The position numbers were made by a program, and so were the translations under genes. Under the pieces are notes generated by a model. That model did not search any database. It saw only the letters and a program-made list of their open reading frames with translations, and had not been told where the DNA came from. 26,283 bases of DNA from Flavobacteriales bacterium CG18_big_fil_WC_8_21_14_2_50_32_9 (GTDB lineage Bacteria > Bacteroidota > Bacteroidia > Flavobacteriales_E > Vicingaceae), in contig PCUH01000084.1 in NCBI GenBank assembly GCA_002770955.1, positions 1 through 26,283 of the forward strand. Direction: 5' to 3'. Positions 1 through 7,318 of this stretch are shown here, one piece after another. The stretch's first letter is position 1; each line of letters opens with the position of its first letter.

Positions 1-283
1 CTCCATTGGGAAAACCAACACTGTAACTTTTATCTTTATTTTGGGCTTTAAAACTTACTTTTCCGTTGGCATCGGTGGTTTTGGTTTGCTCTACTACTAC
101 ACTAGAAAATACGCCTCCTGTGGAGGAGTATCCAAAATTAACGGGTATGCCAATGGCAGGGGTATTGGTGCCTGTTTCTGTTACTACTACATCTACAGAA
201 GTTACTGTATCTTTCTTGCATCCTACTATTCCTACTAAAAAGGCTATGATAACAAGTATAAATAGGATTTTTAAGTGTTGCAT
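1..283 (-). CDS. Partial lipoprotein with Ig-like or carboxypeptidase-regulatory-like domain
   Basis: Only the first 94 codons lie in the window; the gene runs off the left edge. The ATG is at 283. The N-terminus is a lipoprotein signal peptide: a charged start, a hydrophobic stretch of about 15 residues, then I-V-G-C with the lipidated cysteine at residue 22, followed by KKD. Residues 27-94 have the alternating beta pattern of an Ig-like or transthyretin-like domain, including TDANGKVSF, a turn typical of Big_1 and carboxypeptidase-regulatory-like domains. It is probably an outer-membrane-anchored surface or periplasmic protein. Its specific function cannot be told. It is read in the same direction as the skp operon but lies beyond that operon's terminator, so it is likely a separate unit. 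I saw no convincing TAnnTTTG promoter upstream. Confidence 0.75.
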   Translation of the reverse strand, partial: MQHLKILFILVIIAFLVGIVGCKKDTVTSVDVVVTETGTNTPAIGIPVNFGYSSTGGVFSSVVVEQTKTTDANGKVSFKAQNKDKSYSVGFPNG

Positions 284-594
284 AATGGGTGTTTTTGGAG
301 TTTTGTTAGGCTAATGTAATCATTTTTAGTGAACTGTTATACGTTAGTTTATTTATTTTTGTTTAAGCACTACATATAATTTAAAATTAGAATGAATATT
401 TCAGATAGGGTCTTCCTGAAAGACATTAATCTCTTTGTATTCTCTTAGCTATTAATCTATCGAATGAGCAGATTTTGATTTGTTGATACGATACGTCTAG
501 CATTAAACTGTTCTAAAATCTCGAAAATAGAAGCAACATGTTGCTACATCCGTTTCAGGTGAATTCGCAATGAACGGTAGTAATGAGTTGGCAT
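284..594. other. Gap with no recognisable gene
   Basis: These 311 bases separate the lipoprotein start from the terminator of the bamA/skp operon. Stop codons are frequent in all frames and I see no tRNA-like fold. The stretch should hold the promoter of the leftward lipoprotein gene, but no good match to the Bacteroidota promoter is visible. Confidence 0.5.
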
Positions 595-620
595 AAAAAA
601 AGCTCCATGTGGAGCTTTTA
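595..620 (-). terminator. Rho-independent terminator of the bamA-skp operon
   Basis: The core stem is GCTCCA (602-607) and TGGAGC (610-615), extended by A:T pairs to 598-601 and 616-619. On the minus strand the stem is followed by a run of six T (600 down to 595), the classic intrinsic terminator form, so it fits transcription coming from skp. The A-rich side also gives TTTT on the plus strand, so it may work weakly both ways. It lies about 170 bases past the skp stop codon, with the palindromic element at 619-781 in between. Confidence 0.8.
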
Positions 621-781
621 TACTCAAATCACTTAGTTTTTCGGGTAATTTGAATAAACTATTTTTGTTGGTATCAAGGCAAAATTTTCAAGCATAGCCG
701 TAGCTACGGTTTAAAATTTTAACGCAGATAACGGCAAAAATAGTAAGTCAAAAATTCGGAAAGCTAAGTGATTTGAGTATA
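619..781. repeat. Long imperfect palindromic element (MITE- or REP-like)
   Basis: The ends are an exact 18-base inverted repeat (619-636 and 764-781). Two further inner blocks pair across the same axis: ACTATTTTTG at 658-667 with 735-744, and AAAATTTT at 681-688 with 713-720. The tip holds a perfect 12-base palindrome, CCGTAGCTACGG, at 698-709. In between the arms match imperfectly, with small indels. There is no ORF inside. This nested architecture is that of a small non-autonomous mobile element or a large REP-like hairpin. Its outer end abuts the skp stop codon at 786. Whether it is repeated elsewhere in the genome cannot be seen here. Confidence 0.75.
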
Positions 782-785
782 TTTA

Positions 786-1298
786 TTATTGAATATTTAG
801 TTTCTTTTTTACCAAAGGTAAAATATCATCTGAATCAATGGAGTATAAAACAACTCCTAAACTTGAATCTAAGATGTAAGTAAAGTTATTTTCTTTAGCA
901 ACATCATCAATGGCTTTTTTAGCTTTATCAATAATTGGTTGCAACAAAGTTTCTTCTTTTTTTTGCAAATCTGCTTGAGCGGTTTTTTGAAATTCAGTTA
1001 TTCTTTTTTCTAAATCTGTAATTTCTTTGATTTTGTTATCTCTTATAATATCAGTCATCACATCTTGTTTAGCCTGAAATTCACCTACTTTTGTGTCGTA
1101 TTCTTTTCGCATAGCATCCATGGTGGCAGTTAATTGAGCCGCATGGTCTTCAATTTGTTTCTGAACAGTTTCCCTTTCAGGCATAGCTGCTAATAGTTCA
1201 TTGGAATTAATATGACCAATTTTTACTGATTTTTGGGCAAAAGTAAAAGTTGATAATGTTACAGCAACAACTAATAGTATTGATTTTAATGTTTTCAT
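786..1298 (-). CDS. skp: Skp/OmpH-family periplasmic chaperone (second copy)
   Basis: This 170-residue protein has a Sec signal peptide (residues 1-21, cleavage after TFA). A long charged coiled-coil hairpin follows (about 45-115), then a conserved C-terminal beta segment (PIIDKAKKAIDDVAKENNFTYILDSS), the OmpH/Skp family signature. Skp trimers hold unfolded outer-membrane proteins in the periplasm and pass them to BamA. It is the last gene of the operon, 70 bases after the other skp copy. The two proteins share the architecture but are clearly diverged, so they are likely old paralogues that form separate or mixed trimers. The stop codon is followed almost at once by the palindromic element. 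Confidence 0.92.
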   Translation of the reverse strand: MKTLKSILLVVAVTLSTFTFAQKSVKIGHINSNELLAAMPERETVQKQIEDHAAQLTATMDAMRKEYDTKVGEFQAKQDVMTDIIRDNKIKEITDLEKRITEFQKTAQADLQKKEETLLQPIIDKAKKAIDDVAKENNFTYILDSSLGVVLYSIDSDDILPLVKKKLNIQ

Positions 1299-1368
1299 TT
1301 GTTTTCTATTTGATTTATAATTATTTATTTTAAAAATGCAAATCTATATTAAATTATTTAATTTTTTA

Positions 1369-1896
1369 TCACTTACCAGGATCATATCCTAATTTTTTTA
1401 ATACAGCATCACTTTTATTAAGTTTTGCATTTGTGTAAAGCATAGTTAGACCGCTTGATTTATCAAAGATAATATCAATACCACTAACATTAGCAACTTC
1501 ACTAATTGCATTATATATTTTATCTTGAATAGGTTTAACTAGTTCTTGTCTTTTTTGAAAAAGTTCTCCATCCACTCCAAATTTTTGTTTTTGATATTCT
1601 TTTGCTTCTTTTTCTTTTTTAATAATTTCTTCTTCACGTTTTGTTTTCATTTCATCAGTAAGTAATATTTGCTCTGCCTGATAATTTTTATACAGCTTAT
1701 CAATTTCAGCATATCTTCTTTCTAATTGTTTTTGCCACTCAATAGATAATTTATCTAATTCTTGTTGGGCTTCTTTATATTCTGGAATATTTTCTAAAAT
1801 ATATTCTGTATCCACATAGCCAACTTTTTGACTATAAGTTAGTGTGGTAAAACCAACTAATAGTGAGACTAATACATATTTTTTTAAATTTTTCAT
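1369..1896 (-). CDS. skp: Skp/OmpH-family periplasmic chaperone (first copy)
   Basis: This 175-residue protein has a signal peptide of about 22 residues ending YS before QKVGYVDT. The VGYVDTEYILENIPEYKEAQ start and the long Lys/Glu-rich helical region (about 40-115) are typical of OmpH/Skp. The C-terminus closes the beta core (VSGIDIIFDKSSGLTMLY). It is expected to chaperone unfolded outer-membrane proteins. It lies 58 bases after bamA and 70 bases before the second copy. Paired ompH genes after bamA are the usual arrangement in Flavobacteriales. Confidence 0.92.
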   Translation of the reverse strand: MKNLKKYVLVSLLVGFTTLTYSQKVGYVDTEYILENIPEYKEAQQELDKLSIEWQKQLERRYAEIDKLYKNYQAEQILLTDEMKTKREEEIIKKEKEAKEYQKQKFGVDGELFQKRQELVKPIQDKIYNAISEVANVSGIDIIFDKSSGLTMLYTNAKLNKSDAVLKKLGYDPGK

Positions 1897-1954
1897 AATT
1901 ATATTGAGTTAAAGGTTTATAAAGTTGAATGTTATTAAAGTTTAAAATTTGTTT

Positions 1955-4474
1955 TTACCATCCGTTTATGCTTCCACCAATACTAAAATGTATTTCTGTT
2001 CTACTATTGGGGTCTGTTCTTCCTGGTATTTGATCAAAACGATACCCCCAATCTAATCCAAGCAACCCAAACATAGGCATAAAAATTCTGACTCCAACTC
2101 CAGCTGATTTATTAACCTGAAAAGGATTTGCATCTTTAAAATTCACCCATGAGTTTCCCGCTTCTCCAAAAACTAAGCCATAAATTGTTGCACTAGGATT
2201 TAAAGAAAAGGGATAGCGAAGTTCTGCTGTATATTTAGTTACTGCTGCAGCTCCTGTTCTGGGAGAAAGTGTTCCGTTTCCATAGCCTCTTAATGCAATA
2301 ATTTCTCTACCATCTAATGCAAAACCTGTTAACCCATCACCCCCTAAAAAGAAACGCTCAAAAGGAGAAGTTCCTAATTCGCTGTTGAATGAACCTAAAT
2401 ATCCAAACCCTAATTTTGTATTTAGAACCAATGAATGTTTTTCGCCAATTATCCTAGTAAACCAAGAGGTTTGGAAAGTCCATTTATGGTATTCAACATA
2501 TTTATTTCTCTCTTGATCGGTCATCGCTTTATAATCTGTGTCTGAAGGTCTGAACCAAGAATAAGGGATGGTGTGTTTTAAAGTTAATGAAACACTAGAC
2601 CCTGAACGAGGGTAGATTGGTTGGTCGATAGAGTTTCGAGAAAAAACATGTCTAAAACTTAGGTTATTGGCAAAACCATCTGAAAAAACAAAGCTTGAAC
2701 CAAAATTCTGAAGTACATAATATTGATAGGAGGCCTCGTTATATAATGTAAAAAAATCATCGGGAACTTTCAATCTTCTACCTAGTCCAGCAGAAATTCC
2801 ATACATTTTAATGAAGGAACGTGTTTCTCCTCTTCCAAAACTTTGAACTGAATGAGATAAACTCACACTAAGAGAATTGGGTTTTCTTCCACCTAACCAA
2901 GGCTCTGTGAATGAAAAATTGTAGCTTTGAAAACCAGTTCCGCTTGACATGGCTCTTAAACTTAATCGCTGTCCATCTCCTGCAGGCAGAGGCCTCCAAG
3001 CACTTCCTTTAAATAAATTCTTTGCAGAAAAATTGTTAAAAGAAACACCTAAGGTACCTATAACTCTTCCAGCACCCCAACCTCCAGAAAGTTCAATTTG
3101 GTCTGATGGTTTTTCTTCAACAACATACTCTATATCCACCGTTCCATCTTCCTGATTTGGTTGAGGTTTAACATCCAATGTTTCGGGGTTAAAATAACCT
3201 AATTGTGCTAATTCTCGTTGTGTTCTGATAATATCTGCTCTACTAAAAAGTTGACCAGGAGAGGTTCTTATCTCTCTTCTTATTACATGGTCTTTTGTTT
3301 TTTCATTTCCAACAACAGTAATTTTATTAATAGTGGCTTGTTTGCCTTCATAAATTCTTAGTTCTATATCTATAGAATCATTTTGCACACTTACTTCAAC
3401 AGGATTTACTTGAAAAAACAGATAACCATTATCTAAATAAAGAGAACTTACATCTCGTCCTGTTTGGTTCATAAACAATCGTGATTCGAGTGTTTTTTTG
3501 TTATAAACGGCTCCTTTCTTTATGTCTAATATTTTATCTAGTTCATTAGAAGAATGTATGGTGTTTCCAACCCATTTAATGTTTCTAAAATAATATTTAC
3601 TTCCTTCTTCAATAGTTATATCAATTGCAACTAATTTTTTATTTATTTTATAAACACTATCTGAAACAATTTGAGCATCTCTATATCCTTTTTCATTATA
3701 TTTTTTTATAATGTTAGGCTTTTCTTCTTCATATTTACTTGGGATGTATTTTGAAACAGTAAAAATATTGTATATACGTTTTCTTTTTACATCTTTCATA
3801 CTTCTTCTAAGTTTTCCAGATTTTAAAGAATTGTTTCCATAAATGTTGATGTCTTTGATTTTTGTTCGTTTATTTCTATCTACTTCAATTGTTAAAACCA
3901 CACTATTTTGGCGCACAGTATCTGATTCTTGAATGATGTTAACTTGAGTGTTTAAAAATCCTTTTGCAACAAAATAAGATTTAATTTTATTTTCAGTATT
4001 TATAATTAAGTTTTCGTTTACAACCATCCCTGTAACTAAAGAAATCTCTTCTCTCAATGCCTTTTGTTTTCCTTTTTTAACACCTTTAAACTTAAATTTA
4101 TATAACCTTGGTAATTCTTGAACATTAATATTTAAGAAAATTTTATTCCCTTCAATTTTAACAGCTCTGATTTCGATATCATTAAAAAGTTTTTGTTCCC
4201 ATAGTTTAGTAATGGCTTTTGTTATCATATCGCCTGGCACTTTAATTTCTTGACCAACAATAAATCCTGTTAAAGAAATTATTGCTTGTCCACTAAAAGA
4301 TTCTGCTCCTGAAACTGTTATCCCTCCAATTTCATACGTTTTTGGATTAGCATAGTTAATGTCATCAAGTGCATTGTTTAATGAAAATTGAGCGGCTAAT
4401 GAAATTGGTAATAGAAAAAATAAAAATAATCCAATCTTACTAATTTTTATTTGTTTGAGTAGTTGTATAGACAT
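1955..4474 (-). CDS. bamA: BamA outer-membrane protein assembly factor
   Basis: This 839-residue protein is the Omp85 pore of the BAM complex and inserts beta-barrel proteins into the outer membrane. The signal peptide ends about residue 28 (SLAA before QFSL). Residues about 45-455 hold the series of POTRA domains (for example the stretch beginning YEIGGITVSGAESF and later KITVVGNEKTKDHVIRREI). The 16-stranded barrel fills the rest. The lid-lock motif of Omp85 proteins (VRGF/Y) is seen as LRGYG near residue 729. The chain ends in GGSINGW, an aromatic C-terminus typical of barrels. It starts 35 bases after uppS and is followed by two skp genes, so folding chaperones and insertase are co-expressed. 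Length is normal for Bacteroidota. Confidence 0.96.
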   Translation of the reverse strand: MSIQLLKQIKISKIGLFLFFLLPISLAAQFSLNNALDDINYANPKTYEIGGITVSGAESFSGQAIISLTGFIVGQEIKVPGDMITKAITKLWEQKLFNDIEIRAVKIEGNKIFLNINVQELPRLYKFKFKGVKKGKQKALREEISLVTGMVVNENLIINTENKIKSYFVAKGFLNTQVNIIQESDTVRQNSVVLTIEVDRNKRTKIKDINIYGNNSLKSGKLRRSMKDVKRKRIYNIFTVSKYIPSKYEEEKPNIIKKYNEKGYRDAQIVSDSVYKINKKLVAIDITIEEGSKYYFRNIKWVGNTIHSSNELDKILDIKKGAVYNKKTLESRLFMNQTGRDVSSLYLDNGYLFFQVNPVEVSVQNDSIDIELRIYEGKQATINKITVVGNEKTKDHVIRREIRTSPGQLFSRADIIRTQRELAQLGYFNPETLDVKPQPNQEDGTVDIEYVVEEKPSDQIELSGGWGAGRVIGTLGVSFNNFSAKNLFKGSAWRPLPAGDGQRLSLRAMSSGTGFQSYNFSFTEPWLGGRKPNSLSVSLSHSVQSFGRGETRSFIKMYGISAGLGRRLKVPDDFFTLYNEASYQYYVLQNFGSSFVFSDGFANNLSFRHVFSRNSIDQPIYPRSGSSVSLTLKHTIPYSWFRPSDTDYKAMTDQERNKYVEYHKWTFQTSWFTRIIGEKHSLVLNTKLGFGYLGSFNSELGTSPFERFFLGGDGLTGFALDGREIIALRGYGNGTLSPRTGAAAVTKYTAELRYPFSLNPSATIYGLVFGEAGNSWVNFKDANPFQVNKSAGVGVRIFMPMFGLLGLDWGYRFDQIPGRTDPNSRTEIHFSIGGSINGW

Positions 4475-4509
4475 TGAGTAAATTTGATAAATCAGTTGTT
4501 GATGGATTG

Positions 4510-5253
4510 TTAATTTTTTATTTGTTCGCTTATCAATCCAAATCGTCTTTCTCTATTTTGGAAATCGAAAATAGCTTCAAATAAATCTTCTTTTCTGAAA
4601 TCTGGCCAATGTTTATTGGTAAAATATAATTCAGCATAAGCAATTTGCCATAATAAAAAATTACTTATCCTGTATTCTCCACTTGTTCTAATCAGAAGTT
4701 CTGGATCAGGCATATTAAAAGTGTTTAGGTAATTGTCTAACGTGCTTTCATCAATAGAATCAGAAGATAGTTTTTTATTTTCAATTTCCCATGCAATTTT
4801 TTTAATAGCATCGGTAATTTCCCATTTTGAGCTATAACTTAATGCTAAAACCAGACTTAACCCAGTGTTGTTTTTTGTTTTTTCTTTAGCATAAAGTAAT
4901 TCATTGTAGCAATCTTTTGGTAGAGATTCGATATTACCTATTGTTAATAATCTAACATTATTTTTGTCGAGATCATTAATTTCTTTGCTAATGGTGTTTA
5001 CTAATAATTGCATTAATGCTGTTACTTCTAGTTTAGGTCTTTTCCAGTTTTCTGTTGAAAAAGCATATAATGTTAGGAATTTTATTCCAACTTCTGCAGC
5101 ACCTTCCACTACACTGCGAACAGATGTTACTCCATTTTTATGACCAAAAACACGTGGCTTATGGTGCTCCTTCGCCCATCTACCATTGCCATCCATTATG
5201 ATTGCAATATGCTGTGGCAGTTTGGATTTATCTATTTTATCAACTAAATTCAT
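4510..5253 (-). CDS. uppS: Undecaprenyl diphosphate synthase (cis-prenyltransferase)
   Basis: UppS condenses farnesyl diphosphate with eight isopentenyl diphosphates to make the C55 carrier for peptidoglycan and surface glycans. With the ATG at 5253 the protein has 247 residues. The signature IIMDGNGRWA lies at residues 18-27 with catalytic Asp21. LTLYAFSTENWKRP and the C-terminal RTSGEYRISNFLLWQ, the substrate-binding arginine/serine block, are also present. An in-frame TTG at 5274 would add MLKKSLL, but family members begin close to the ATG chosen here. It sits 41 bases after the DUF6089 gene and 35 before bamA. Confidence 0.95.
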   Translation of the reverse strand: MNLVDKIDKSKLPQHIAIIMDGNGRWAKEHHKPRVFGHKNGVTSVRSVVEGAAEVGIKFLTLYAFSTENWKRPKLEVTALMQLLVNTISKEINDLDKNNVRLLTIGNIESLPKDCYNELLYAKEKTKNNTGLSLVLALSYSSKWEITDAIKKIAWEIENKKLSSDSIDESTLDNYLNTFNMPDPELLIRTSGEYRISNFLLWQIAYAELYFTNKHWPDFRKEDLFEAIFDFQNRERRFGLISEQIKN

Positions 5254-5294
5254 TAGCAATGATTTTTTTAGCAAACGGCAAAGATAACAATCTA

Positions 5295-6008
5295 CTAATT
5301 AACAGGCATTGCACAGACGTCTCTTTTTCTTAAAAATTTATAACTCAATGTTAAATTGATAAAAGAATACCAATCTTTGTTACCTGAATTACTTAGTTGA
5401 ACACCGTTATCATAGGTTTCTTTTATTCCATCAAATTTATCTGTAAATGTTTTTCTGTATGTCCATTCAATGGTCATTCCAATGTTTTGAACGAAATTAA
5501 ACTTTATACCTGCACCAAAAGGTAAAGCAACTGAAGCCAATGAGTTTTCTTGTGAAGCATTTGTTTTAGTGTTTTCTACTTTTGGGGTTGCAAAAAAGCC
5601 AGCTATCCCTATAAATACAAAGGGAGTGAATTTAGATGCTGTGTTATTAATTTGATAGGGAATGAAATTAAATTCTAAAATTCCATATCCATCAAGTAAA
5701 TTACTTGAAAAGGAAAGGTTTCTAGTTTCGAAATTTTGGTAGAATTCGCTTGTTTTTTGTTTATCTTCAGCAGCTACTTGAGCTGCGTTTATTCCAAACC
5801 TTAAGGAATATCTATGACTAAGATTTTTTCTATAAAAAACACCCAACATTGGTCGGATTTTATTTTGAGGATTAGGTGAAGGGTTTAGTTCTCCACTATA
5901 ATAGGCTAAACCACCCATAAAACCAAATTCTGAATGTTGAGCGTGAGTGGTTTTTAATGTAAAAAAAATTAAAATTAGTATTATAAAGTTGATTTGGATT
6001 TGTTTCAT
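5295..6008 (-). CDS. DUF6089-family outer-membrane beta-barrel protein
   Basis: This 237-residue protein has a signal peptide (1-23, cleavage THA before QHSEFG). Alternating beta strands follow, with the family hallmarks EFGFMGGLAYYSGEL near the mature N-terminus and EWTYRKTFTDKFDGI near residue 180. DUF6089 proteins are predicted small outer-membrane barrels found in Bacteroidota, often beside uppS and bamA. No biochemical role is established that I know of. It is the second gene of the operon, 56 bases after a longer relative. The shared motif (xxxRKTFTDxxD) shows the two are paralogues. Confidence 0.82.
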   Translation of the reverse strand: MKQIQINFIILILIFFTLKTTHAQHSEFGFMGGLAYYSGELNPSPNPQNKIRPMLGVFYRKNLSHRYSLRFGINAAQVAAEDKQKTSEFYQNFETRNLSFSSNLLDGYGILEFNFIPYQINNTASKFTPFVFIGIAGFFATPKVENTKTNASQENSLASVALPFGAGIKFNFVQNIGMTIEWTYRKTFTDKFDGIKETYDNGVQLSNSGNKDWYSFINLTLSYKFLRKRDVCAMPVN

Positions 6009-6064
6009 AACAACTCTAGTAACGAGAAAGAATATAAAAAATTATGTGAAAAGTTAATGAGGAA

Positions 6065-6991
6065 CTAAAATTTAGGAAGATTTCTTCTCCTTTTACTTAT
6101 TTTATAATTAACAGAAATCATTCCCAACATATAAGCATCGTTGTCATCTTTATCTCCTCGTTGTTGGGGCTCTCCAAAGGCATTATGATCAGTAACTTTT
6201 CCTGATGGGTCTGCAAAATAAGCTGCTTTTTCACCATATGCTTCTCCAATAAAATCACTACCATAATAATAAGTACTCACATCATCAATATAGTCAGTAA
6301 AAGTTTTACGCATACTCAATTCTAAACTGATACTCCATTGGCTAAAACTACGCATTCTTGCTGAGCCACCTAAATTTCTTCTTATCCCTACTCCATAAGG
6401 AATTACTAACGAAAAACCGCTGTATTGTTTTGGACCACCTGGTAATCCTTGACCTTCGGTGTGAAGGGGTTTTAACCGGTGCCAATTACCATTTTGATCT
6501 TTTCCTTGTGGGTCGAACCATATTCCACCAACTCCACCAAAAAGATAAACTTCAAACCTAAACCAACTTTTCCCTCTTACGCCTCTTAATTTATACAAAT
6601 GACCTGATTTTTGTTTTATCAACATATATTCAAGTTGAGCAGATAGTTCTATAACATGAGATCTGAAATTAAGTTGTCTTGCATTACGAAAAGGTTCTTT
6701 GGTAAGAGCATCATTACCAGAAAACATCATGTAACCTAAGTTTGCTTTAACAAACCAATCTTTTCCTAATTGATAACGATAACCTAAACCCAAAGCAAAG
6801 CGAGTGGCTGAAGGCTCTAAATCTCGCAATCCATTCGTGCCAATTTGATTAGCGCCACCTAAATCACCTAAAAAATTGGTGGCTCCTAGCCCAAAAGCAT
6901 ATTCAACCCGTTGGCGTTTCCATGTTTGAGCATCTGCAATTGAAAACGTCAATAATAATAAGGTAATTATAAGTAGTATTTGTCGTGTCAT
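6065..6991 (-). CDS. DUF6089-family outer-membrane protein, longer paralogue
   Basis: This 308-residue protein is the first gene of the operon. The signal peptide ends ADA at residue 21, before QTWKRQRVEY. The mature part begins EYAFGLGATNFLGDLGGA, the usual start of this family. It has strands ending in aromatic residues and contains SMRKTFTDYIDDVSTYYY near residue 230, matching the downstream paralogue. It is probably an outer-membrane barrel with a larger loop region (residues 140-200, rich in Gly and Pro). The product may be a client or accessory of the BAM machinery encoded downstream, which is an inference from position only. A good promoter lies 41 bases upstream of the start. Confidence 0.82.
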   Translation of the reverse strand: MTRQILLIITLLLLTFSIADAQTWKRQRVEYAFGLGATNFLGDLGGANQIGTNGLRDLEPSATRFALGLGYRYQLGKDWFVKANLGYMMFSGNDALTKEPFRNARQLNFRSHVIELSAQLEYMLIKQKSGHLYKLRGVRGKSWFRFEVYLFGGVGGIWFDPQGKDQNGNWHRLKPLHTEGQGLPGGPKQYSGFSLVIPYGVGIRRNLGGSARMRSFSQWSISLELSMRKTFTDYIDDVSTYYYGSDFIGEAYGEKAAYFADPSGKVTDHNAFGEPQQRGDKDDNDAYMLGMISVNYKISKRRRNLPKF

Positions 6992-7031
6992 TTCGGTAAA
7001 TAGTTTTTACTCAAAAAAATAAAATCAAACG

Positions 7032-7063
7032 CAAATATATTTCTTTTATATTTAAAAAAACAA
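7032..7063 (-). promoter_or_regulatory. Promoter of the DUF6089-uppS-bamA-skp operon
   Basis: Read on the minus strand there is TTG (7063-7061), a 21-base spacer, then TATATTTG (7039-7032). This fits the Bacteroidota vegetative promoter TTG-N17-23-TAnnTTTG exactly. Transcription should start a few bases further on, near 7025, giving a leader of about 35 bases before the ATG at 6991. Confidence 0.7.
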
Positions 7064-7176
7064 CTATTTACTTGTATTTTTACTATTTTTTTAACTTTTA
7101 CAGTTTAATCAAGCCATATAACAGGTTAAAAATAAGTGAAATACTTTCTGTGTTTTATTTTTTTTATAAATTTATT

Positions 7177-7205
7177 TTGAATATTAAATAACTGTTGTAC
7201 TTTTG
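7177..7205 (+). promoter_or_regulatory. Promoter of the cytochrome c oxidase operon
   Basis: TTG at 7177-7179, an 18-base spacer and TACTTTTG at 7198-7205 match the Bacteroidota consensus TTG-N17-23-TAnnTTTG. The expected start point near 7212 would give a leader of about 105 bases before coxB, long for this group. The gap to the divergent promoter at 7032-7063 is about 110 bases of very AT-rich DNA in which I see no clear operator. Confidence 0.7.
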
Positions 7206-7226
7206 GCGAATGATTATGAGGGTCAT

Positions 7227-7294
7227 CATAAATAATTTATAAAAAAATTATTATGGAAATGCTTTTATGATTTAAAAAACAAAAGAATTCTTTT
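7227..7294 (+). promoter_or_regulatory. Structured 5' leader of the cox operon
   Basis: Three elements lie between the promoter and coxB. First is a hairpin whose arms are 7227-7238 and 7245-7255 (11 pairs with one bulged A, 6-base loop). Second is a tiny reading frame, ATG GAA ATG CTT TTA TGA, at 7253-7270, whose start overlaps the right arm of that hairpin. Third is the 14-base palindrome AAAAGAATTCTTTT at 7281-7294, followed by three more T. The stems are AT-rich and weak. A regulatory role is only possible, not shown. Confidence 0.35.
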
Positions 7295-7318
7295 TTTAAC
7301 CTGATTAAGTAAATATTT

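Noticed and set aside
41..314. Two plus-strand open frames at the left edge
   Set aside because: They are antisense to the lipoprotein start on the minus strand, which has a proper signal peptide and lipobox. The plus frames read as repetitive Tyr/Thr-rich text.
398..423. Similarity of 398-423 to 12084-12109 (21 of 26 bases, starting ATTTCAGATAG)
   Set aside because: A rough estimate for an AT-rich window of this size gives several ungapped matches of this quality by chance. One copy can form a weak hairpin and the other cannot.
2949..3155. Plus-strand open frame inside bamA
   Set aside because: It is antisense to a conserved part of BamA, with no promoter and no recognisable motif.
5254..5274. 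TTG start adding seven residues to UppS
   Set aside because: The ATG at 5253 fits the family's N-terminus, and the extra residues are not typical.
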